Origin: Marivirga tractuosa DSM 4126
Lineage (GTDB): Bacteria > Bacteroidota > Bacteroidia > Cytophagales > Cyclobacteriaceae
Assembly: GCF_000183425.1 (NCBI RefSeq)
Contig: NC_014759.1
Location: 1,302,001-1,366,000 of the forward strand
DNA: 64,000 nt
Direction: 5' to 3'
Each line of letters starts with the position of its first letter. The stretch's first letter is position 1. Under the pieces are notes generated by a model that saw only the letters and a program-made list of their open reading frames with translations, was not told the origin of the DNA and searched no databases. The position numbers were made by a program, and so were the translations under genes. Below, one piece after another: positions 18,526 through 26,217 of this stretch.

Positions 18526-19089
18526 ATGAGTAAAGAGCAAATATGGATAGAAGCAGGATACCAGACTTTTGCGTTTGAGGGTCCGCAAGCATTAAGAATT
18601 GAGAAACTTGCCAAATCAGTGGGTATATATAAATCTTCTTTCTATCATTTCTTTTCTGACTTGGAGGTGTTTACTGAACGCCTACTGGACTTTCATTTAA
18701 TACAAGCTAAAGCCATGAGTGATAAAGAATCAAATGCTCAGAATGAAGCCGAATTAACACAAACACTTTTGGATCATAAACTTGATTTGCTTTTCAATCG
18801 ACAATTAAGGATTCATAGAGATAATGCGGATTTTCAGACCTGCTTCCTCAAAACCAATGAGATTTCCTTAAAAGGATTTATGCCGATCTGGAAAAAAGTT
18901 ATTGATTTACAGGAGAGTAGCCATTTGGCTAATATGGTACTGATGCTCAGTATCGAAAACTTTTTTCTTCAAATCACAGATGAAACATTAAATTCAAGTT
19001 GGATTTCGGCATATTTTAGCAAAATAAGAGAAATGGTCCAGCTATTCAAAACAACAAATTCTATTCCTTCAATAGACGGGAGCGTCTAA
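18526..19089 (+). CDS. TetR/AcrR family transcriptional regulator
   Basis: A 187-residue repressor-type protein. The N-terminal DNA-binding domain (about 1-50) has the TetR pattern: helix 1 ending in FAFEGPQALRIEKLAKSVG, then the recognition turn SSFYHFFSDLEVF at 37-49. The C-terminal two-thirds is an all-helical ligand-binding and dimerisation region without a specific signature. The two membrane proteins that follow on the same strand (19139 and 19601) are plausible targets, since TetR genes often sit beside the genes they control. The start ATG is preceded by AAATCAAA and no strong ribosome-binding site. The ligand is unknown. Confidence 0.85.
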   Translation: MSKEQIWIEAGYQTFAFEGPQALRIEKLAKSVGIYKSSFYHFFSDLEVFTERLLDFHLIQAKAMSDKESNAQNEAELTQTLLDHKLDLLFNRQLRIHRDNADFQTCFLKTNEISLKGFMPIWKKVIDLQESSHLANMVLMLSIENFFLQITDETLNSSWISAYFSKIREMVQLFKTTNSIPSIDGSV

Positions 19090-19138
19090 ATAATCAGACT
19101 ACAAGTACTTAAATTTGACCCAATCAAATAGGTCAGAT

Positions 19139-19579
19139 ATGAAAATTTCATTTTTCAGAACGCAGAAATTCCATAAGCAATATTTAAAAATAACCGCATT
19201 TGTTGTAGGATCATTTGGCCCCATATTCTTTTTAGGTACTATGCAAAGCAGTTCAGAAGCTGCCCGTTGGACCTTGGACCTATTAAGTTGGCCCATAGAT
19301 GGGGCGCAAGTTTATACCGAACCTACAACTATGTTTTTATCCGCACTAACAGGCGGTTTTCTATTTGGATGGGGAGTGATGATATGGTGTCTATCCCTTT
19401 GGGTTTATGACAAAGCCCCTGAATTTGTAAGACGCTGTGTTCTTATTGGATTACTCTCTTGGTTTGTTTTGGATAGTGCGGGGTCAATCGCTTCAGGGAA
19501 TCATTCAAATGCTTTTTTCAATATCATAGTGCTTCTATTGGCAATTGGACCAATGTGGGCTTCAGCTAAAGAAAATTAA
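19139..19579 (+). CDS. Four-helix membrane protein, unknown function
   Basis: A 146-residue membrane protein from the ATG at 19139, preceded by AGGTCAG. A longer frame from TTG at 19115 adds eight polar residues and is less likely. By eye there are four membrane segments: about 15-35, 65-88, 97-115 and 122-142. A charged N-terminus (RTQKFHKQY) suggests that it begins in the cytoplasm. It lies 49 bases after the TetR gene and 21 bases before another small membrane protein, so the three form a probable operon. I do not recognise a named family. A role in a response sensed by the TetR protein is an inference from position only. Confidence 0.65.
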   Translation: MKISFFRTQKFHKQYLKITAFVVGSFGPIFFLGTMQSSSEAARWTLDLLSWPIDGAQVYTEPTTMFLSALTGGFLFGWGVMIWCLSLWVYDKAPEFVRRCVLIGLLSWFVLDSAGSIASGNHSNAFFNIIVLLLAIGPMWASAKEN

Positions 19580-19600
19580 TAACTCAAAATTAAAGTTATC

Positions 19601-19951
19601 ATGGAACAAAAAAATAAACACTACTTTTTAAAAGGTCTCTTAATAATCCAGACACTTGGTTTATTAATTTATTCAGTTATTACAATTCAAAATGATGGAG
19701 CCAATTTCTTGGCAAGAGCACAAGAATTTGCTACTTCAATGACTTGGATGGGGCAATTCGCTTTAGACTTTCAATGTTATTTAATATTATCGGCATTATG
19801 GATTGCTTGGAGAGACAAGTTCTCACTTAATTCAATTATAATTGCGATAGTAGCAATGATTCTAGGGATTATTGTTTTCGCACCATATTTACTTTATCTA
19901 TTATCTAAAGAAAAAGGAGATTTGAAAAGAATCTTAATTGGAAATAGATAA
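19601..19951 (+). CDS. Small membrane protein, unknown function
   Basis: A 116-residue protein with about three membrane segments (roughly 9-27, 50-68 and 76-99) and a basic, soluble C-terminal tail ending in LKRILIGNR. It starts 21 bases after the previous membrane-protein gene and probably shares its transcript with the TetR gene. No family is recognised. The aromatic and Gln-rich loop TSMTWMGQFALDFQCY between helices resembles small DUF-type inner-membrane proteins. No signal peptidase site is seen, so it should stay in the inner membrane. Confidence 0.6.
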   Translation: MEQKNKHYFLKGLLIIQTLGLLIYSVITIQNDGANFLARAQEFATSMTWMGQFALDFQCYLILSALWIAWRDKFSLNSIIIAIVAMILGIIVFAPYLLYLLSKEKGDLKRILIGNR

Positions 19952-20135
19952 AAAATATTGCAGTAACAAATAGAAAAGATAGCGGTATAAGGGCTAAATT
20001 ATAATATAAAGAATAAAATTAAGATCGGCTATAATCCGAAAAGTTAATGTCTAAAAATCCGCTACTTTTCACATACCACTACGTTAATATTCTAAATGAT
20101 TTTGGAATACGTATTTCAATTAAAAATAGACTCCC

Positions 20136-20495
20136 ATGAAAAAAGTAAACCTTCAACAGAAATTCTCTTTATTTTCTGAACATTGGTCACCAAAGATTGT
20201 GGGCGAACTAAATGGCCAGCATGTAAAACTTGCCAAGCTGAAAGGAGAGTTTGTTTGGCACAAGCACGATGAGGAGGACGAACTCTTTTTTGTGGTGAAA
20301 GGCAGCTTTAAAATGGAATATCGAGATCGGACAGTTGAAGTGAATGAAAACGAATTCTTGATTGTACCCAGAGGTGTTGAACACAAACCGGTTGCTGAAG
20401 ACGAAGTTTGGGTGATGCTTTTTGAACCAACTTCTACTTTAAATACAGGAGATGCAAAAAGCGAATTAACCAAAAATAATTTGGATAGCATCTAA
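20136..20495 (+). CDS. Single-domain cupin protein
   Basis: A 119-residue cytoplasmic protein with one conserved beta-barrel (cupin_2). Motif 1 is visible as WHKHDEEDELFFVVKG, with His42, His44 and Glu49. The motif 2 region FLIVPRGVEHKP has His83. Together they form the usual three-His/one-Glu metal site. Single cupins act as small dioxygenases, isomerases or metal-dependent sensors; the substrate is not evident. It is separated from the preceding membrane-protein gene by 184 bases and convergent with the export island at 20558. Length and motif spacing are normal. Confidence 0.88.
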   Translation: MKKVNLQQKFSLFSEHWSPKIVGELNGQHVKLAKLKGEFVWHKHDEEDELFFVVKGSFKMEYRDRTVEVNENEFLIVPRGVEHKPVAEDEVWVMLFEPTSTLNTGDAKSELTKNNLDSI

Positions 20496-20557
20496 CATCA
20501 ACTTTTTAACAGCAGATATCTTTGCTCCGTTCTAAGCAAAAGAATAATCGAGCTCAT

Positions 20558-21259
20558 TTAAACAAACTTCTCCCGAAACTGCAAATTAAACATTCCATAT
20601 AGCAGACAAAGCGCACTGGCTACAATCAAGTACAATCGGTTTTTGAAAATAATGCTATGCCAGATGAACTCGCTCATTTCCCGCGGTTCTGAGAATGGAT
20701 TGAGGAATACATTATATACGTTGTATTCGAGTGGTTTAGCAAATACGAAAAATATAAAGGATACAATGACAATCACAATGGCGGTTCCGTTTCCATTTTT
20801 AATCAAAGTAGAAAGCATAAATGCTAATGAGGACAGGAAGATTATTGGAAATAGCACTTGTCCGACCATTGGCAATAAATTAAATCGATAAAGCGTAAAA
20901 TTAGCAATGCTGCCTAGGACCAGCAGGATTACAAATGCAACGCCTACTGCCAGAATAAAACGGACTAGCCATACCTTGTAGCGGTAATTTGGAATACCAA
21001 AAATGGTCTCCAGCATCTTGGAATCATCGTCATTCTGGATGCCATATGCCATCGGATAAAAGATTAATAGCAAGCCAGGAAATACCAAAAAGCCGTAGAT
21101 AACCGCTTCATTAAAATCAGGATCATCAAAAATGGCAATGGTGATGATAAATGCAAAGAACAAAAAGGACGCCACCACAAAGTAGACGAACTTATTTGCG
21201 AATATCACCTTCACATTGTAGGTGATTAGTTTATATAGTAGCAGTAAGTAGCTTTTCAT
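20558..21259 (-). CDS. ABC-2 type transporter permease of export island
   Basis: A 233-residue polytopic protein with six predicted membrane helices (about 24-40, 54-75, 100-122, 134-152, 158-175, 208-226), like an ABC-2 export permease. The short soluble stretch GIQNDDDSKMLETIFGIPN between helices 2 and 3 is the coupling-helix type loop of the family. It is the last gene of the 18.5-kb minus-strand cluster, separated from the RND-ABC fusion gene by a 180-base repeat element. The nearest ATPase without its own dedicated permease gene is the C-terminal domain of the fusion protein, so the two are candidate partners (inference). The repeat in between may weaken or end transcription. Confidence 0.75.
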   Translation of the reverse strand: MKSYLLLLYKLITYNVKVIFANKFVYFVVASFLFFAFIITIAIFDDPDFNEAVIYGFLVFPGLLLIFYPMAYGIQNDDDSKMLETIFGIPNYRYKVWLVRFILAVGVAFVILLVLGSIANFTLYRFNLLPMVGQVLFPIIFLSSLAFMLSTLIKNGNGTAIVIVIVSFIFFVFAKPLEYNVYNVFLNPFSEPREMSEFIWHSIIFKNRLYLIVASALCLLYGMFNLQFREKFV

Positions 21260-21314
21260 TTTGTTTATTAATTATATCTTCTTTTTAGCTTTATAGCCTT
21301 TTGATTCACTCAAG

Positions 21315-21495
21315 TAACACCCCCCCAGCCCCCCTCGAGGGGGGAGCTTCACGGATTTACCGTAGTAGTAAACCATCCATTTTATTACCTTTTTTTATTT
21401 TCTGAATGAGATATCATTTACCTTCTCATTGTCAATTTTCTAAAATAATCACATCAAGGCGACTCCCCCCTTGAGGGGGGCGAAGGGGGGTGTTA
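21315..21495. repeat. C/G-rich terminal-inverted-repeat element (MITE-like)
   Basis: The left end at 21315-21347 starts TAACACCCCCCC and carries CCCCCCTCGAGGGGGGAG. The right end at 21461-21495 reads as nearly the inverse, CTCCCCCCTTGAGGGGGG, then CGAAGGGGGGTGTTA. The core of about 115 bases is AT-rich and non-coding. The right end stops exactly at the TAA stop codon of the RND-ABC fusion gene. Each end is itself palindromic, so strong hairpins form. A shorter relic lies at 39120-39150. Confidence 0.65.
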
Positions 21496-24400
21496 TTAGC
21501 TCTCAGTGATCACACTTTCCCTATTGTTTTTACTCTTCATCAACCATAAATAAGCATCCTCCAACTGGGCACGAACTTGTACAGCATCTTCCCTTGGGTG
21601 CGTGCCTGCCAAACATTTCACTCTAATCTGATCCCCTTCACGCATGTGATGCACAATCAGATAGTTTTCTTTTTCCCTCTCAAATTCTTCAGGAGAAAGA
21701 TGGAACTCCCATACTTTATCATTGGCTAGCTCTGCCATGGTCGTAGGGCTGCCGATATATTCAATATTTCCTGAAATAAGTACTGCCAAATTATTACAGC
21801 TACTGGCTATATCTTCTATGATATGCGTAGAGAAAACGACAATTCGTTCCCGACTCAATTCTACCAGTAGATTCCTGAATCGGATTCTTTCTAATGGATC
21901 AAGACCTGCGGTAGGTTCATCTACCACCAATATCTTAGGCAAGTGAAGCAAGATTTGAGCAATCCCAATTCGCTGCTTCATTCCTCCGGAAAAAGAGCCA
22001 ATTTTCTTATGCTGATGCTCATCCATATGCACCGCTTTCAGTACATATTGCACTCTTTCTTCTCGGACATCTTTTTGGCTGATTTTACGCAGTATCGCCT
22101 GATAATCCAGAAATTCATAAGGCGTCATATTCTCATAAGTACCAAAAGCCTGCGGTAAGTAACCAATCAATCCCTGTAGTTCTTCTCTTCTTAGGTTCGT
22201 ATCATGTCCATTGATCCAGATTTTTCCATAACTCTGATCCATAATTCCGCATAGAATTCGCATCAATGTAGTTTTTCCGGCTCCATTAGGCCCTAAAAGT
22301 CCGAACATGCCTTGTTCAATCGTCAGGCTTACTCCTTTAAGGGCTTTGAATTGTGATTTCTTTGGTTTAACAAAAGGAATAGCCAAGAGTAATTTGTAAT
22401 ACAGTCTTCTGATTTTTGCAAAACGCCCTTTAATCTCATCAATTATGACAGGTTTTTCCTTAAGCTTGCTGGCTATTCGCGCCAAAAACAAACCTGTAAA
22501 CCATACAATAATTAGGAACACACCAACTCCTTTTGTCTGGATATCGCTATAGAGATAGGCTGCACTTACGATAGGGAAGCCCCAGTACAAGAACGAATAA
22601 ATGAATCGTATGAACCTTTTCCCTTTTTGCGCTAGTAGAGCTACTTCCTTAAAAATAGATAGTAATAAGGCATGAAGCGAAATCATAAACAGTAGTTGCC
22701 AAAATGCTTTGTCCAGGAAGAAATAGATAAAATACACCAGAAAGGCGATTAATGCTCCTTGCCATATGGCATTTTGCAATACTGCCTTTACAGTAACCGG
22801 TTCCTCATTACGTTTTTCAAATAATCTTCTATTGCCTTTCCATTCTCTGATCCATCGCTTATCTCTTCCATAAATTTTGGTCAGGCTTTGGATTTCAATA
22901 TGCATGGCCTCATCAGGGCCTACCATTTTTGCATTAGCTTGTCGTAATGAAGTCATGATGAAATAGGTGCCTCCCGGAATCAAAATCACAGCTACCAAAA
23001 ACCAAATGATTTGCCATAACGCACCTTCTATTTGGAAATAGATTAAAGCTGCAAATCCAATCAAAAGGACAATTTGCACCAGCTTTGTACTAGTTTTAAG
23101 ATTTCTAAACCAGTGCAATACACTTTCCAGTCCGGCACTCATAGTAGGGATATAGATCAAGGTCAGCACCGTAGCAAAAGCCAGTCCGCCCATTACGGTG
23201 ACAGCAAACGGTTGTCCTATGCTGGTCACATATTCAGCATCTCCCATTGCCAAGGGCAACATGGCCACAAAAGTGGTAATAGAAGTGATGAGAATCGGCC
23301 TAATTCGAGAAATTCCACTCATCATCAGGGCTCGATATTTATTAAAACCTCTTCTTCGAAGAATTCGGGAATAATCAATAAGTATAATGCCATTATTAAC
23401 CACCACACCCAATAATATCATAAGTCCAATTAAAGTATTGGCATTAAGGAGAGAATTACCTGTGAAAGTAAGACCGAGGAAAGCGCCTATTCCTGCTAGC
23501 GGAATTGAAAACATAATCACTAATGGCAAGTAGAGCGATTCAAAAACTGCAGCCAGAATCATGAAAATGATCATGATGGCTGCAAAAATAAAGAAGTATA
23601 GCTCATCATACATTCCTTCATCATGGATGACATCCACCACCATGCCCTTAGGAATATTGACACTGCGCACAATCTGGTCAACCTCCATTCTGGAAGATTC
23701 AAGCAGGGATTCAGATTTTAATACTTCATCAATAAAGCTATAAGTGATTTCAATCCTTTTTTCCTGGTTTAATCGGGTAATGGTACTTTCTCCTGCGGAA
23801 TAAATTACCGAGCCAATATCGTCTAGAGAATGTGCCACTCCTGCGGTGCTGGTAACCGGCATCTCTCGAAGGTCTTTCATTTCTTTGGCTTTCCGAATTT
23901 GATTTTGAGTATGAATGGTAATCTCAAATTCTTCCCCTCCGCTCACGAAATTAGAGCCGGAAGCAAAGGACGGTTGAAAATCATTCAAACCAATAGCCAC
24001 ATTTTGCAGGGTGATATTATTGTCACTCATCCGCTTTTGGTTAAATAAAATGTGTGCTTCAGGTCGTTCAGGACTGATATTGACAGTACTTCTTTTGATG
24101 GATTGTAAGCCGGTGACATAATTATTGATATCATTGGCGATAATTTTCATCAGCTCAAAATCCTGACCTTTTACGATGATTCGTTCTGAAGGAGAACCAA
24201 TTCCCAGCATACGCTCAAAGTCAGAAGAAGCTGAGCTGCCCACTCCACTTTGTCCGCCTCTTGCGCGAGGGGGTTCGTCCAAAGAGATGTCCATATCTTC
24301 AAAACTGCTGCTGATGCTTCTTAATTTGTTTTGAACATCCTCGACAGAGACGGTATCCAAATCTTTAAATCCTTCCACCAGCATGACGGTAAGCACCGCT

Positions 24401-26217
24401 TCACCTTCCGAAACCTGACTGATCAATTTATCCACCACTGGAATTTCCATCACCTTCTCTTCCAATTTTCTAGTTTTAATATCAGTCGTTGGGAGTGTGG
24501 CGCCTTCCGGCATGGTGACAAATAGATTCATTTGAGCATCATTCACTTCTGATGGTCCTGACATGCTCACCAAAAAACTTAGACCAATGGTTACGAAGAA
24601 TAGTACTAATCCTCCAATAACGGTGAGCAAGGGTTTTCTAAAGCATGATTTTAAAATCACCATATACTTCTGAATCAAGCGCTGGCGGATAGAAGCATTT
24701 TTTATCAGTGGAGCTTTTTCCTCATCATCTTTATTGATGGCAGCATGCGCCAACATGGGGATTAAAACCAGTGCCACTACCAAGGAGACCAATAGAGTCG
24801 ATATAATGGAAATGCCGATATGCGTTCCGATTTTCGTAATCAGGAAATTGGACGAGAAAATAAAGGGAAGAAAAACGGTTACGGTGGTTAAAGTGGCTGC
24901 AATGACTGATCGCATCACTTCCTTGGTGCCATCCACTACAGCATTTTCTTTTTTCTTTTTATTGACTACATGGCGGTAGATGTTTTCTAATACTACCACA
25001 CTATTATCCAGAAGCATCCCGATAGCGAGTGCCATACCAATCAGCGTTAGACTGTTAACAGAAATGCCAGCCGCATAAAAGAAGTTGAAAGCAGTATAGA
25101 CAGAAATAGGAATGGCTAAGGCAATACTCAGTATGAACTTTAATCTTCTGAGAAATACCCACAAGACAAATATGGCGAGGAGACCACCGGTCACGGCCAA
25201 ATTTTTAATCTGGTCAATATTTTTGGTCATCAACTCGGCTTGATTGTTTTGCACCACCATTTCTACACCCATGGATTCCAAATCCTGATTGATGGCATCA
25301 ATAGTTTCTAGAGTTGCATCTGAAAGCGCAATAAGGTTAGCCTGGGTTCCTTTAGATAATCGAATGGAAACGGCATCTTTCCCATTGATACGGCTAAGGG
25401 AAGTCTGTTCTTTTACTCCAAAGAATACTTCTGCTACATCGCTAAGCAGCAGCGGACCTTTTTCCGAAACTACCAGATTCTGGATGTTTTTGATATCCTT
25501 TAATTCGGCTGTTACATTGACAAAAATCTGCTGTCCGTTTCGTTCTATTTGCCCCGCAAAAGCACTTTTATTAGAATTTTGAGAAAGTACATTGCTGATG
25601 GTGTTGGGCGTAATGCCGTTGGCTTCACAGATTTCATCATTCATGATGATTTCTATGGTTTTTTGACGACCACCAAATACTTCTACTCCTCCGATTCCGT
25701 CAATATCATTGAGTCGGTCGGTTATATATTGATCCGTAACATTTCTTACTCGATCTACTCCGCCACTGCCCAAGACCTGCAAATCCATAAAAGCATTAGT
25801 GAACTGCTCCGTGTCAATTTTGACAATATTCACTATAAACTCAGAACCAAGCTCAGCCTTGATGGCACTGACCTTTTGTTCCAGCTTTAAGTAAGCATAT
25901 TTTATATTCACGCCTTGACGGAAAGATATAAAGATCATGCCTTGCTGACTGTCCGCATTGGCAGTGATTTCTTCTATGCCTTCCATTGTACTAATGGCAC
26001 TTTCAAGCGGAATAATGGCTTCTCTTTCCATGTATTTCGGATCCACTTCTGAAGTAGCGCCTACCTGCACAATCAAGACAGGTAGTTCCACATTAGGGAA
26101 AAGCTCAACTGGCAATTTGTTGTAGGAAATATAGCCCATCACGGTGAAGCCAATGAAGAGCATCGAAACCAGTACTTTCCTTTTTATGATCGTATGTAAT
26201 AGTCCGTTCTTACTCAT
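21496..26217 (-). CDS. RND efflux transporter fused to ABC ATPase (1573 aa)
   Basis: One open frame encodes an RND permease (about 1-1040) and an ABC ATPase. The RND part has 12 membrane helices, two large periplasmic loops, IGMLLDNSVVVLEN at 399-412 (proton-relay Asp404) and GVVVNNGIILID at 937-948, as in SwrC-like pumps. Two extra helices follow (about 1047-1062 and 1068-1088). Residues 1105-1116 (MHIEIQSLTKIY) look like the first strand of an ABC domain. About 170 residues with four predicted helices intervene before KALKGVSLTI (1291), Walker A GPNGAGKTT (1309-1317), signature FSGGMKQR (1409-1416), Walker B ILVVDEPTAGLD (1429-1440) and His1465. Helix counts keep both ATPase parts in the cytoplasm. 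It overlaps the upstream RND gene by 8 bases. The architecture is unusual; the substrate is unknown. Confidence 0.88.
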   Translation of the reverse strand: MSKNGLLHTIIKRKVLVSMLFIGFTVMGYISYNKLPVELFPNVELPVLIVQVGATSEVDPKYMEREAIIPLESAISTMEGIEEITANADSQQGMIFISFRQGVNIKYAYLKLEQKVSAIKAELGSEFIVNIVKIDTEQFTNAFMDLQVLGSGGVDRVRNVTDQYITDRLNDIDGIGGVEVFGGRQKTIEIIMNDEICEANGITPNTISNVLSQNSNKSAFAGQIERNGQQIFVNVTAELKDIKNIQNLVVSEKGPLLLSDVAEVFFGVKEQTSLSRINGKDAVSIRLSKGTQANLIALSDATLETIDAINQDLESMGVEMVVQNNQAELMTKNIDQIKNLAVTGGLLAIFVLWVFLRRLKFILSIALAIPISVYTAFNFFYAAGISVNSLTLIGMALAIGMLLDNSVVVLENIYRHVVNKKKKENAVVDGTKEVMRSVIAATLTTVTVFLPFIFSSNFLITKIGTHIGISIISTLLVSLVVALVLIPMLAHAAINKDDEEKAPLIKNASIRQRLIQKYMVILKSCFRKPLLTVIGGLVLFFVTIGLSFLVSMSGPSEVNDAQMNLFVTMPEGATLPTTDIKTRKLEEKVMEIPVVDKLISQVSEGEAVLTVMLVEGFKDLDTVSVEDVQNKLRSISSSFEDMDISLDEPPRARGGQSGVGSSASSDFERMLGIGSPSERIIVKGQDFELMKIIANDINNYVTGLQSIKRSTVNISPERPEAHILFNQKRMSDNNITLQNVAIGLNDFQPSFASGSNFVSGGEEFEITIHTQNQIRKAKEMKDLREMPVTSTAGVAHSLDDIGSVIYSAGESTITRLNQEKRIEITYSFIDEVLKSESLLESSRMEVDQIVRSVNIPKGMVVDVIHDEGMYDELYFFIFAAIMIIFMILAAVFESLYLPLVIMFSIPLAGIGAFLGLTFTGNSLLNANTLIGLMILLGVVVNNGIILIDYSRILRRRGFNKYRALMMSGISRIRPILITSITTFVAMLPLAMGDAEYVTSIGQPFAVTVMGGLAFATVLTLIYIPTMSAGLESVLHWFRNLKTSTKLVQIVLLIGFAALIYFQIEGALWQIIWFLVAVILIPGGTYFIMTSLRQANAKMVGPDEAMHIEIQSLTKIYGRDKRWIREWKGNRRLFEKRNEEPVTVKAVLQNAIWQGALIAFLVYFIYFFLDKAFWQLLFMISLHALLLSIFKEVALLAQKGKRFIRFIYSFLYWGFPIVSAAYLYSDIQTKGVGVFLIIVWFTGLFLARIASKLKEKPVIIDEIKGRFAKIRRLYYKLLLAIPFVKPKKSQFKALKGVSLTIEQGMFGLLGPNGAGKTTLMRILCGIMDQSYGKIWINGHDTNLRREELQGLIGYLPQAFGTYENMTPYEFLDYQAILRKISQKDVREERVQYVLKAVHMDEHQHKKIGSFSGGMKQRIGIAQILLHLPKILVVDEPTAGLDPLERIRFRNLLVELSRERIVVFSTHIIEDIASSCNNLAVLISGNIEYIGSPTTMAELANDKVWEFHLSPEEFEREKENYLIVHHMREGDQIRVKCLAGTHPREDAVQVRAQLEDAYLWLMKSKNNRESVITES

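Noticed and set aside
20517..20524. TATCTTTG on the plus strand, matching a -7 element
   Set aside because: No plus-strand gene follows for about 19 kb; probably chance.
24734..24979. Open frames on the plus strand inside the RND genes
   Set aside because: They are antisense to long, strongly supported coding regions and have no family features.
25003..25018. Asp-to-Asn change next to the proton-relay Asp in the RND proteins, taken at first as a sign of inactivity
   Set aside because: A single Asp followed by Asn, and Asn-Asn in helix 10, are usual in SwrC-like RND pumps, so activity is not ruled out.
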